In this document: piece after piece, positions 32,088-40,289 of the stretch
How the letters are laid out: each line of letters begins with the position of its first letter
How positions within the stretch are numbered: the first letter of the stretch is position 1
Source: Deltaproteobacteria bacterium GWC2_55_46
Lineage (GTDB): Bacteria; Desulfobacterota; GWC2-55-46
Assembly: GCA_001595385.3 (NCBI GenBank)
Contig: LVEI03000001.1
Location: 682,001-746,000, forward strand
Direction of reading: 5' to 3'
Length of the DNA stretch: 64,000 nucleotides
Position numbers and translations under genes: made by a program
The notes under the pieces: generated by a model
Seen by the model: only the letters and a program-made list of their open reading frames with translations
What the model was told of the DNA's origin: nothing
The model's database searches: none

Positions 32088-32507
32088 CTAATAGCTGATC
32101 TCATCTATCAGGGCTATCATCTTAAGGAACCTGTCGCCCTGCACCCCGCTTGCGATGCTAATGGCCTCTTCCTCTTTTCCGGAGAGGATAAGGGGCACAA
32201 GCACCTCTTCGCGGGTCTTTTTGAACGCATCCCAGGTATCTACCAGCAGCTTGTACCTGCTCGCCTTCGCATCAGGCACCCTGATCTGGGCAAGTGTCGC
32301 GCTTACCGCGTCAGCCGTCTCTTTTATCTTTTTCTGCTGCTCCGCTCCGCGCATATCCGGGTGCTGGATCATAAGAGTAAGAGAGTTCCTGGCATCTATC
32401 ATCTTTGCCTTGAGGTCCCCGAAAGTCCCTGCCGCCTCAACAGCCGAGACCATTACATACAAGGAAACCACGAGCAAGGCTATGAAGCCTTTGGAATTTA
32501 ACCGCAT
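32088..32507 (-). CDS. 139-aa periplasmic helical protein downstream of nirS
   Basis: Start at 32507 (MRLNSKGFIALLVVSLYVMV) after GGAGAGAG gives a signal peptide with cleavage near VEA-AGT; the frame upstream to 32546 has no support. The mature part is a helical bundle (KAKMIDARNSLTLMIQHPDM, ETADAVSATLAQIRVPDAKA, WDAFKKTREEVLVPLILSGK) resembling the ligand-binding four-helix bundles of chemoreceptors, with no heme motif. It begins 45 bp after the nirS stop and is probably co-transcribed. Confidence 0.68.
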   Translation of the reverse strand: MRLNSKGFIALLVVSLYVMVSAVEAAGTFGDLKAKMIDARNSLTLMIQHPDMRGAEQQKKIKETADAVSATLAQIRVPDAKASRYKLLVDTWDAFKKTREEVLVPLILSGKEEEAISIASGVQGDRFLKMIALIDEISY

Positions 32508-32552
32508 CTGCTCTCTCCTTTGATATCTGTTTTTGCCATACGTCACCAGACG

Positions 32553-34148
32553 TCAATAGATGTCCCACATGGTATTGTATACGTTAAACTTGCCAGTAGG
32601 TGTATCGACCTTTATCCTGTTCTTTACCTTCCTGGTCTTGTCGTCTATGACGATTATCTCCCCTTCCCTGTCCCAGACAGACAGCCATACCTCGTCCCCG
32701 GCCTTGTTGTACTCCATGTGAACTATCTTGCCGTGGTCGGTGAGCTTCATGTCGACCGGCTTTGCGTCGAGGTTCTTCTTGCTGTAAACGGTGACCGTCT
32801 GAGCAATGGTGAGGTCCTTGCTGAGGGTGTTATCCACCCAGATATTATCGCTCTTCGGATGGGTCTTGATGAAGAGGCCGTTTCCGGATACCGGGAGTTT
32901 CCTTACGACCTTCCAGGCATGCTCCTTGTGCTTCGCCGGGTCTGTGCCGATGACCGCCACCATTGGCTCGCCAAGGTGCGGGGTCGCCCAGACAGGGCCG
33001 TACTTCGAGTCCACCCAGTTCGCGCCCCTGCCGGGGTGGGGCTTGTTGCCGGTCTCTACGAGGGCCGCGAGCTTTCTCTCGACGGTGTCGATGACTGCGA
33101 CCTTGTTCCTCATATTGGCCGCGACGAGGAAGTACCTCTTGGATGCGTCCCAGCCGCCGTCATGCAGAAACCTTTCGGCGTTTATCTTGGTCTCGATCAC
33201 CGTGCCGCTGTCCACCTTGCTGTAGTCAACAAGCAGCACTATCCCGGTCTCTTTTATGTTTAGGACCCACTCCGGGGCGTGGTGGGAAGATACTATGGAG
33301 GCGACCCTCGGCTCCGGGTGAAACTCGTTTGTGTCGTACGTGTAGCTCCGGGTGCTCACGACCTTCAATGGCTCGAGCGTATCACCCTTGAGGATGACAT
33401 AATGGGGCGGCCAATAGTTGCCGACGACCGCGTATTTGTCGGTGAAGTCGCCGAGCTTGCCCTTGTACTTGCTCGTGTCTACCGACCTCGCGTCAAAGCC
33501 GGTCTTTATCTCGGCCACGATGTTGGGGGTCGGCGACCAGAGGTCTATCATCGTCGCCTTGCCGTCGCGCCCTATCGAGAACATGTACCTGCCGGACGCC
33601 GAAGTCCTCAAGATATGGACGGCGAAGCCGGTATTTATACTGGCGAGTATCTCTTTGGTATCGCCGTCGATTATGCTGACCTTGCCGATATCCCTCTGGA
33701 TGACCCCGAAGTAGTTCAACCAGTTCCTCTTGGGAGGCTGCGTGGGCCTTTTATCGACAGGGACGATGAGCTTCCATGAGTCCTTTATCTGCTCCATGCC
33801 CCACTCTGGCGGCTGAGGAGGGTCGCTGTGCATATAGGCCGCGACCATGTCGATCTCTTCTTTGGTCAGTATGTCCTTATGGGGCGGCATGCCCCCTTTC
33901 GTGCCTTCCGCGATTATAAGCGACAATGACGCTGTAGGTATGGCGCGGGTCTTGGCTGGCTCGAGGTTCGGCCCTGTGGCGCCTTTCCTCAGGGTCCCGT
34001 GGCAACCGGCGCACCGGTCGAAGTATATCTGCTTGGCCTTGGCGAAATTCTCTTCTGAAAGGGCGGCCTCCTGGGAATAGGCCGCGCCAGCCGCAGAAAG
34101 CAGGACTACGGCGAGTAATATGGACAGGAGACTGAGCTTATTGACCAT
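32553..34148 (-). CDS. nirS: cytochrome cd1 nitrite reductase NirS
   Basis: Periplasmic homodimeric enzyme reducing nitrite to nitric oxide. 531 aa: signal peptide (LLSILLAVVLLSAAGAAYSQ), cytochrome c domain with CAGCH and a Met candidate in GGMPPHKD (about 35-115), then the eight-bladed heme d1 propeller. The d1 pocket histidines are present (SIVSSHHAPEWVLNI), as are HPGRGANWVDSKYGPVWATP and VSGNGLFIKTHPKSDNIWVD. Length is close to other NirS proteins. It is transcribed away from nirN, from its own promoter in the 665 bp upstream gap. No nitric oxide reductase genes are in the window. Confidence 0.96.
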   Translation of the reverse strand: MVNKLSLLSILLAVVLLSAAGAAYSQEAALSEENFAKAKQIYFDRCAGCHGTLRKGATGPNLEPAKTRAIPTASLSLIIAEGTKGGMPPHKDILTKEEIDMVAAYMHSDPPQPPEWGMEQIKDSWKLIVPVDKRPTQPPKRNWLNYFGVIQRDIGKVSIIDGDTKEILASINTGFAVHILRTSASGRYMFSIGRDGKATMIDLWSPTPNIVAEIKTGFDARSVDTSKYKGKLGDFTDKYAVVGNYWPPHYVILKGDTLEPLKVVSTRSYTYDTNEFHPEPRVASIVSSHHAPEWVLNIKETGIVLLVDYSKVDSGTVIETKINAERFLHDGGWDASKRYFLVAANMRNKVAVIDTVERKLAALVETGNKPHPGRGANWVDSKYGPVWATPHLGEPMVAVIGTDPAKHKEHAWKVVRKLPVSGNGLFIKTHPKSDNIWVDNTLSKDLTIAQTVTVYSKKNLDAKPVDMKLTDHGKIVHMEYNKAGDEVWLSVWDREGEIIVIDDKTRKVKNRIKVDTPTGKFNVYNTMWDIY

Positions 34149-34813
34149 AGACAGGTTCTCCTCTTTTTTTGCGGGTTAAAAGGTTGGGGTCAGAGTGAAA
34201 ACGGCAAATAATCCTTCCATAAGAGATATCGTTTTCAGGCGAATGATGTCTCAGGAAGGATCTCTCATTTCTTTTGCCAAAGGCTCTACGGCTTGATACT
34301 CGCGTACTCTAATAGGGTAACTGGTACCCTGGCGCGGAGGTTTGTGACGTGTTGACGAGACGACCCTGGCAATGGATGCCAGGAGAAGGCATGGCGACCC
34401 TTGAATACTTTCCGGCGAGTGTGAAGCTATATGACTTAAGAAGGATTATGTCTATTATTGCCGGGTCTGGCCATGGATTCTCTTGCCCCTCCGATTTGTG
34501 AAGGAAGTCAAAACAAGCCCGTACGAGGGCCGGCTCAGGTCAGCGAATATCAGGTTATTTCAGCGGCACCTCCTTTCACGCGGACTTGGGAAATTCGCAG
34601 GTAAAGAGACAACCACCCCCTTCCATTCGAGAGAAACGTCTTTGGGGATTGTACAAACAATATATCAACCTGGACTTGATGTCAACTGAAAATCGGCCCG
34701 GCTGCCGTTAAAAAACAAATATGGTTCCTATAGTGCTGGATTTCAGCCTGACGATTACCTATAATGCGTAAGACCGTCGAATAAAATCTCAGACGGACTT
34801 AAAGGAGAGAAAA
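34149..34813. promoter_or_regulatory. 665 bp divergent gap between nirS and the OB-fold protein gene
   Basis: Should carry the nirS promoter and that of the gene at 34814. I see no supported gene, tRNA or repeat. No complete FNR/NNR dyad (TTGAT-N4-ATCAA) and no sigma-54 -24/-12 pair were found by eye. A short dyad CTGGCAATGGATGCCAG lies near 34366. Confidence 0.4.
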
Positions 34814-35464
34814 ATGATACGCGCCAAAATACTCATCTCAGCTCTTGCTTTTTTGATAATTACAGCCTCGTACGCTATCGCCGGGGGACAGCACACAGGG
34901 ACCGTCCTCGAGACCGCGGAAGGCGGCGGGTACACATACGTCAAGGTCAAGGAAAAAGGAGAGGCCTTCTGGATAGCGGGCCCGCAGACCAAGGTAGGCA
35001 AAGGGGCTACTGTAAGCTTCTCGGAACAGGTGTGGATGCCGAACTTCAGGAGCAACGCGCTCAATCGCACATTTGACAAAGTATTGTTCGTAAGCGAGAT
35101 CAAGGTCGGTTCATCCAAGGGCGCGCCTGCCAAGAAGCCCTCCAAAAAATCCAAGGCGGCAAAGGCAGCCAAGGCATACACTATCGAGCAGATCTACGCC
35201 AACGCCTCTGGCCTTAAAGGGCGCGTCGTCAAGGTCAGCGGGAAGGTCGTAAAGGTATCCGAGAACATAATGGCCAGGACATGGGTGCATATCCAGGACG
35301 GCACCGGTGAACAAGGCACAAACAACCTTGTTTTCAGGACCACGGATACGCCGCCTGCCGTCGGTTCGGCTGTTACCGCCCAGGGTACGGTCGATACTGA
35401 TAAGGACTTCGGGTTTGGGTACTTCTATGCAGTCATCATCGAGGATGCTACCTTTTCAAAATAA
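34814..35464 (+). CDS. exported OB-fold protein (NrfJ-like)
   Basis: 216 aa with a signal peptide (ILISALAFLIITASYAIAGG), a first beta domain (GTVLETAEGGGYTYVKVKEK), a Lys/Ala/Pro linker (about 100-120) and an OB-fold domain (IYANASGLKGRVVKVSGKVV, WVHIQDGTGEQGTNNLVFRT). Such proteins often stand next to multiheme cytochrome or nitrite reductase genes; the role is not established. GGAGAG precedes the start and a strong terminator follows. Divergent from nirS. Confidence 0.75.
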   Translation: MIRAKILISALAFLIITASYAIAGGQHTGTVLETAEGGGYTYVKVKEKGEAFWIAGPQTKVGKGATVSFSEQVWMPNFRSNALNRTFDKVLFVSEIKVGSSKGAPAKKPSKKSKAAKAAKAYTIEQIYANASGLKGRVVKVSGKVVKVSENIMARTWVHIQDGTGEQGTNNLVFRTTDTPPAVGSAVTAQGTVDTDKDFGFGYFYAVIIEDATFSK

Positions 35465-35487
35465 GATCTCTGCTCCCGGATCGTAAA

Positions 35488-35522
35488 GCTGGGCCCGCCA
35501 GGGTTGACCTGGCGGGCCCAGC
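35488..35522 (+). terminator. strong hairpin after the OB-fold gene
   Basis: 15-bp perfect stem GCTGGGCCCGCCAGG (35488-35502) with 35508-35522, loop GTTGA. No long T-run follows, yet it separates convergent genes and can act in both directions. Confidence 0.75.
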
Positions 35523-35533
35523 CCGTTTGAAGC

Positions 35534-37276
35534 TCAACGCAACGAACCCAGCTTCGGCAACGGTATAACTCCCCTTGCAGCCTCAGCGAGAAGCTCGTCG
35601 AACTTCTTTAAACGCTCCCCTGCTATTCCGTTGACGTCTATAAGCCCCTTGAAGCTGCCATTGAGCTCCTTGAGCGGCTCCGCAGTCTTTTCCAGGAGCT
35701 CACCCCTCATACCGCTTTCGAAGGCTGCCACTTTATCCCTCAAGGCGCCCCCGACCGCGCCGCTTAAGACCCTGTCCAGGTCTGAAGAGACGCTCAAGCC
35801 ATACGCGTCGAGCTTACCGTCGACTTTCGCGTCGATATTAAATGCCTTAACGTCAGAGAACGCGGCGGCGATAGTATCGAGCATGGGGTTCTTCTCTGCC
35901 TTGACCGTTGCTTCTGTCAACGCCGACCTTACGGCAGAGCCGATATGCCCATTTATCATACCCCCCTTCACCTCGGCATTAAGGTCAAAGTCCGCGAGCG
36001 CCTCTTTTAAGGCTACCGTCATGTATTCATTGTCTGTAAGCAAAAGATCGTGAAGCCTGTACCCCTTGACAGAGAAGTTTATTATATCCCTGGGGCTTTC
36101 AGGCGCCACCCTGTTTATCTCGCCTTCGAGGAGCGCTGATGTTAGCCCCTTTAGCCTCTCGCCGTAGAACCTTATCCTCATGGGGCTTCCGAGTATATCC
36201 TGGTCCCCTGTTATGTTCGTTACAGCCCCTGCGATATCTCCTGAGGGGATATTGAATGATACAGAGGCCTTTCTGATGAGAAAATCCGGCAACGGCCTGT
36301 ACTCGTGGAACTGGACGTCGACCCCCCTGCCCCTCAAGCTCTTTTGCACCTCGGCCCCGCCCTCCTTGCCTTCGCGTGAGACTATCCTGTCGAGCTTCTC
36401 ACGCCATTCAAGGCCGTTTTCCACCCACTCGCGTACCCTGCCGCCGACAAAAAGACTGCCAAGGTTCTTAAGCCCCTCGGGTGAGATGGAATACTTGCTT
36501 ACTATCTTCTGAACATCTCTGCCCGGCGCTAAAGCGGCCGCCTCAACCCTTTTCCGGTAATCGGCGGTCTTCACGGCAACGGTATCCTTGAAGACGGCTA
36601 CGCGCTTGAGGTCAGCCTGTATCTCGTTTTTAAGGGCTAGCGCCTCGCCCGCCCCGCCTACTATGCCGCCGAAGCCCCGAGAGCCCTTCAGGGCCGCTAT
36701 ACGCCTTTCATACTCCCTTATCTTCTTCTCGTCAGGCAGGGCCTTCAGCTCCTTTTCGAAGTTCTCCCTGTCCGCCTTTACTTCTTTATTTAGCCCTTCT
36801 ATCTCTTTTATCGACTCGATCTTTTCCTTTTTAATGACCTCATCCACTTCAGGCAGCTCAAAGGTCAGGAGCTTCAAGGCCTCCTCTTCCGGGCCTTTGC
36901 CTTTTTTTGCCCTGCCGATAGCGCCTGAGCTCTTGCGTTGCGTATTGAGCCTCACGCCCTCAACGGCCATCTCTTCTATAATATACTTCTTGCGGATGAG
37001 GTTCGCTCCGTCGATGGTGAATGCGATGCGGCCGGCCTCGAAGGCGTTCTTCATCGGCTGGCCTGGGTTTGTCACACGCAGGCCGTAAAGCGTAAGCCCA
37101 AGGGGGAATAGCGTCAAGTCGGCCTCGCGAAGCTCGACCTTCGCTCCGACAATGGCCGTCCCTGTCTTTTCTATCTGGCGCTTGATGATGACATCGATAA
37201 AAAGAAACCAGAACGCGAGCAGTACCGCCGATAGGACGAAGAAGGCCAGGAGCCCTTGCCAGCGTATCCACTTCAT
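35534..37276 (-). CDS. TIGR03545-family envelope protein
   Basis: 580-aa protein with one N-terminal membrane helix (LLAFFVLSAVLLAFWFLFID), an AsmA-like beginning (VELREADLTLFPLGLTLYGL), a central coiled coil (about 140-250) and a long beta-rich periplasmic part. I recognise it as the conserved TIGR03545 type, which is regularly paired with a TIGR03546 membrane protein, as here (stop-start overlap of four bases). The AsmA-like start suggests a role in the envelope, possibly lipid transfer; the function is not known. Confidence 0.78.
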   Translation of the reverse strand: MKWIRWQGLLAFFVLSAVLLAFWFLFIDVIIKRQIEKTGTAIVGAKVELREADLTLFPLGLTLYGLRVTNPGQPMKNAFEAGRIAFTIDGANLIRKKYIIEEMAVEGVRLNTQRKSSGAIGRAKKGKGPEEEALKLLTFELPEVDEVIKKEKIESIKEIEGLNKEVKADRENFEKELKALPDEKKIREYERRIAALKGSRGFGGIVGGAGEALALKNEIQADLKRVAVFKDTVAVKTADYRKRVEAAALAPGRDVQKIVSKYSISPEGLKNLGSLFVGGRVREWVENGLEWREKLDRIVSREGKEGGAEVQKSLRGRGVDVQFHEYRPLPDFLIRKASVSFNIPSGDIAGAVTNITGDQDILGSPMRIRFYGERLKGLTSALLEGEINRVAPESPRDIINFSVKGYRLHDLLLTDNEYMTVALKEALADFDLNAEVKGGMINGHIGSAVRSALTEATVKAEKNPMLDTIAAAFSDVKAFNIDAKVDGKLDAYGLSVSSDLDRVLSGAVGGALRDKVAAFESGMRGELLEKTAEPLKELNGSFKGLIDVNGIAGERLKKFDELLAEAARGVIPLPKLGSLR

Positions 37277-37794
37277 AGCCTGCCCCGTAACTTACTGAAT
37301 GACATGTAGTACTCGTAGAACTTGCTCGCGGTTATGGTCTTAGCCAGAGGGGTCTTTTTAAGCCATGTCAGCACGTGCTCGCGATACTTCCTGATGGCGT
37401 AATTCAAAGATAAAAGCAGCGGGATGAAAACGACGATTGAGAAAAGCAGGCTCCCCATGACAATGGAGTTATAGAAGTTGGAGAGCTTGAAGAGAGTAAT
37501 ATTGTAAAGCGAGGTCCAAAGGCCGGAGAGCCCTCCGATGGAGAGCGCCTTGAAACCTATAAGATGGAAAATCGGGTCTAGCGCGTACGCGAAGGCGCTG
37601 AAGAAGGCAAGGCCGAGCATGAAGGAGGAAATATTGACCTTAAGGCCGAGGACAAGAAAAAATACGAGGATATTGTGGAGGCTTAATAGAGGCGTAAGGC
37701 CGGCTATCATCGACAGGCACAGAGCAAGACTTATCTGGCCGGGCGCCGTCCCGGAATTGAGGACTACAAGAACTTTCGCTACAGTCCTTATCAT
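37273..37794 (-). CDS. TIGR03546-family membrane protein
   Basis: 173 aa, with a SGTAPGQISLALCLSMIAGLTP segment resembling DUF2062 proteins and about four hydrophobic helices (NILVFFLVLGLKV, ISSFMLGLAFFSAFAYAL, IVMGSLLFSIVVFIPLLLSL). Its stop overlaps the start of the TIGR03545 gene, so they are translated together and probably form a complex. Confidence 0.78.
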   Translation of the reverse strand: MIRTVAKVLVVLNSGTAPGQISLALCLSMIAGLTPLLSLHNILVFFLVLGLKVNISSFMLGLAFFSAFAYALDPIFHLIGFKALSIGGLSGLWTSLYNITLFKLSNFYNSIVMGSLLFSIVVFIPLLLSLNYAIRKYREHVLTWLKKTPLAKTITASKFYEYYMSFSKLRGRL

Positions 37795-37916
37795 ATTATG
37801 ATTATATAGCAGGAAAGCAGGAAGAGGCTTCTATCGATCCCTTCCCTCACGCGATCCTTTCGGGTGCGGCTATTTAAATCATGGATTCTTTACGGCCATC
37901 TATGTAGAATAACCGC

Positions 37917-38549
37917 ATGAGATCCATACCCGCACTTCTCCCGGCTCTTTTCCTCGGGCTGGCCCTCTTTGCCGCCAACGCCACGTCCATCTATGCCCAT
38001 CCGCCATCGTACTCGCCTGCAAGGCCGCAACAGGAGATAGACGCGCTCGATTTTTCGCCAGCAAAGGGCAAGTTCCTCGTGGCAAGCAGGAAGATGAAAG
38101 ACCCGATCTTCAAATCCGCCGTAATACTTCTGGTGGACAGGAACAATCTGGGCTACACGGGACTGATCGTTAACCGCCCCATAATGAAGCTCAAGGACTA
38201 CAATGTAAAAGGTCCGGGAGGGGACGATCCGCTCTTTTTCGGCGGCCCGGTCGAGGTCAGCAACCTCTGGATCCTCGTCCGTTCAGAAGGGCCGTCCGAG
38301 GGATGCAACCAGGTCCTGGCAGGCGTGTGCGTGAGCACAAGCCAGGGACTGCTGATGAACAATATGAACGCCGGGGCCGGGCCTCAGAAGTTCCGGGTCT
38401 ACGCGGGATATTCAGGATGGGCGGCGAACCAGCTCGAAAGGGAACTGGCAAACGGCGGATGGCACCTGGTCGACGCCGACGCGGAGGTGATATTCGCGAA
38501 GGAACCTGGGGAGATATGGAATGAGCTTGTGCCTGCTGAAACCCGGTAA
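37917..38549 (+). CDS. YqgE/AlgH-family protein with a signal peptide
   Basis: The AlgH/YqgE domain covers about residues 42-200: KGKFLVASRKMKDPIFKSAV, GYTGLIVNRPI, LFFGGPVEVSNLWILVR, and FRVYAGYSGWAANQLERELA with the family ending W(H)LVDADAEVIF. Members are usually cytosolic and of unknown function. This one has an N-terminal signal-like segment (MRSIPALLPALFLGLALFAA, cleavage near YAH) of about 28 residues plus a linker, so it appears exported. 210 aa versus about 185 for typical YqgE. Confidence 0.83.
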   Translation: MRSIPALLPALFLGLALFAANATSIYAHPPSYSPARPQQEIDALDFSPAKGKFLVASRKMKDPIFKSAVILLVDRNNLGYTGLIVNRPIMKLKDYNVKGPGGDDPLFFGGPVEVSNLWILVRSEGPSEGCNQVLAGVCVSTSQGLLMNNMNAGAGPQKFRVYAGYSGWAANQLERELANGGWHLVDADAEVIFAKEPGEIWNELVPAETR

Positions 38550-38702
38550 GCAAGTACTGGAACCGCACATTGACGGTGCTTTTAGCCACGATATCGCTAC
38601 GTCAATTGAAAACAGGGCAGTAATTTTCCATATAATCGGGAGAGTCTTTCAGGGCAGAAAGGCGGGGTGCTCAGGCTCAAGATATAAAGCCCGGCTGCTG
38701 GT

Positions 38703-39092
38703 TCATTCCGCAACACTCCAGGTATAAAGGCGCATGCCGGTCATAAGGCTTCTTTTTATAAGCTTTGCGAATGCCGACTGCTCTTCATCGGGTTCAGCAG
38801 CTTTTTTTTCCTGTTTTTTCCTGACCGGCTTGAGGACCTCGCCATCATCATATCTGGCGGAGTTGGCCTTAACGAGGTCGCTGCATGATACCCCGGTGCC
38901 GTCTTCGAAAACGTCCTTGCACCTGTCCATCGCGCCTTCATAAGAGCTTTTCGCCTGAACGTAGACAGGGGCGGCAGCGTGAGCAATAGATGCGCGCCTG
39001 CCCTCTTTTGGCTCTATTACAATGACCGAGCAGCCTGAGAGCAGGAAAAATACCAACAAAAACGATAAAAAAACGGGAGACCTCTTCCTCAT
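38703..39092 (-). CDS. hypothetical lipoprotein
   Basis: Start at 39092 (MRKRSPVFLSFLLVFFLLSG) after GGAGAG; the longer frame is rejected. Lipobox LLSGC gives a lipid-modified Cys at residue 21. The mature part is polar with a Lys-rich stretch (RKKQEKKAAEPDEEQS) and a C-terminal helix ending LYTWSVAE. No family recognised. Confidence 0.65.
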   Translation of the reverse strand: MRKRSPVFLSFLLVFFLLSGCSVIVIEPKEGRRASIAHAAAPVYVQAKSSYEGAMDRCKDVFEDGTGVSCSDLVKANSARYDDGEVLKPVRKKQEKKAAEPDEEQSAFAKLIKRSLMTGMRLYTWSVAE

Positions 39093-39239
39093 CGACTCTC
39101 CATTCAAGCTAGCGGTCCAGAATCTAAGTATAAACGCGGAACAGAACGAGTCAAACCTGCCCCTTCTCATGCCTTTTGCCATCAAGCAGAAACTACCCCG
39201 CGCGAAAGTGCTATAATTTATATATAGGAGGTGAGGTTT

Positions 39240-39353
39240 ATGTTCTGGTATGACTGGACCGACCCTGAGATAAGGCACGTGGATGAGGTCTACATCGCCG
39301 TTACCCTCTTGCTGACCCTTGCCATGATCATCGGATGGGTCCTCATCTGGTAA
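39240..39353 (+). CDS. 37-aa single-span membrane protein
   Basis: MFWYDWTDPEIRHVDEVYIA followed by a hydrophobic helix to the C-terminus (VTLLLTLAMIIGWVLIW). The very strong ribosome site AGGAGGTGAGG and a TATAAT box at 39212-39217 support expression of this unit, although no good -35 is seen. Similar aromatic-rich tiny proteins can be subunits of membrane complexes; no partner is visible. Confidence 0.65.
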   Translation: MFWYDWTDPEIRHVDEVYIAVTLLLTLAMIIGWVLIW

Positions 39354-39524
39354 AGGGATATCTTTCAGTGGAGCTGCGGCGCAGCTTCGCGTTAACGATA
39401 GCTGATGATAGCGGGGCAGAACTCAGGCTTCTTGACAACGGCAGATTATGGTCTACGATTAGATTGTGTCTGCTGTAATAGAGAGTTCTCCTCCCCATGG
39501 CTTTCATGAAAGGGGTGAAAAGAA

Positions 39525-39935
39525 ATGCAGCTAAAACAAATCATGCAGAAAAAAGTAGTCACGGTCAGCCCTGACACTTCGATACGGGAAGCGGCCAAGA
39601 AGATGAAGGACTACAGGATCGGCTATCTCCTTGTCACCAACGGAGAGTCCGTAAAAGGATGTCTCACCGACAGGGACCTGGTGATCTGGCTTGCGGGCGG
39701 CAAGGAACCTGACACGACCAGGATAAGCTCGATAATGCAGACGAACGTAGTAAGCGCCACACCGGAAACGGACGTCTTCGAAGCCTCCAAGCTTATGGCG
39801 CGGAAAAAGATAAGAAGGCTCCCGGTAGTCGACGGCGGCAAGCTTATCGGGCTGGTCTCAATATCTGACCTCGCGTCAGTGATCGAGGAAGAGGTAGACA
39901 ACTTCTTCCACGTCGAAGAGGCTTACCAGATATAG
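39525..39935 (+). CDS. CBS-domain pair protein
   Basis: 136 aa made of two CBS domains (about 5-60: VVTVSPDTSIREAAKKMKDY; about 70-128: VVSATPETDVFEASKLMARK, IRRLPVVDGGKLIGLVSISD). Stand-alone CBS pairs bind adenine nucleotides and sense energy state; the partner is unknown. Strong ribosome site AAAGGGGTG. Followed by the structured region at 39949-40248. Confidence 0.9.
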   Translation: MQLKQIMQKKVVTVSPDTSIREAAKKMKDYRIGYLLVTNGESVKGCLTDRDLVIWLAGGKEPDTTRISSIMQTNVVSATPETDVFEASKLMARKKIRRLPVVDGGKLIGLVSISDLASVIEEEVDNFFHVEEAYQI

Positions 39936-39948
39936 GCTTAAGAGGCTG

Positions 39949-40058
39949 CTTTCCCGGAACGGGATACCCGGCTGACAAGAGGAGAGAATAAGGGACCGTC
40001 CTTGGGATGGAACCCGAAAAGCTCCTCTCATTGGCCGGAGATACCCGGGCCGGGAAAG
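39949..40058. ncRNA. long imperfect stem-loop A, candidate structured RNA
   Basis: Outer stem CTTTCCCGG (39949-39957) pairs with 40050-40058. A middle stem AAGAGGAG (39977-39984) pairs with CTCCTCTC (40022-40029), one mismatch. The top holds GGG-AUGGAA-CCC (40004-40015). Internal loops are A/G-rich. Structure read by eye; RNA status is inference. Confidence 0.45.
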
Positions 40059-40064
40059 TAAATT

Positions 40065-40090
40065 GAGGCAGGAGGGAAACCTCCTGCCTC
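40065..40090. other. perfect 11-bp hairpin between stem-loops A and B
   Basis: GAGGCAGGAGG, GAAA loop, CCTCCTGCCTC. Followed by AAAAAA on plus; on minus the 3' side is AATTTACTTT. GNRA loop and perfect stem suggest RNA structure, with weak terminator potential on the minus strand. Confidence 0.55.
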
Positions 40091-40101
40091 AAAAAAGGCT
40101 T

Positions 40102-40205
40102 CGCGGGGCGGTAAAACCCGATCGGTAAGAGAAGAGCTAATAAAGTGTCATCTTCGGATGATAACTTGAGCTCTTCTCTTACCGACCGGAAGAAAACGCC
40201 CCGCG
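40102..40205. ncRNA. long stem-loop B with UUCG tetraloop, candidate structured RNA
   Basis: Outer stem CGCGGGGCG (40102-40110) pairs perfectly with 40197-40205. A perfect 16-bp middle stem CGGTAAGAGAAGAGCT (40123-40138) pairs with 40169-40184. The tip TCATC-TTCG-GATGA (40148-40161) closes with a C(UUCG)G tetraloop, a typical RNA feature. Built like stem-loop A and directly followed by a terminator. Confidence 0.5.
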
Positions 40206-40210
40206 GAGGC

Positions 40211-40248
40211 AAAAAAAGGCGGCAGGATAAAACCTGCCGCCTTTTTTT
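40211..40248. terminator. bidirectional terminator
   Basis: A7-GGCGGCAGG, loop ATAAAA, CCTGCCGCC-T7. Works for the CBS/structured-RNA unit on plus and the membrane protein gene on minus. Confidence 0.9.
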
Positions 40249-40289
40249 ATTGTCGGGTCTTCATCTTCGAGGTATCGCTCCCTGCCTGC

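Noticed and set aside
34149-34813. FNR/NNR or sigma-54 site before nirS
   Set aside because: No full TTGAT-N4-ATCAA dyad or -24/-12 pair found by eye; only partial half-sites.
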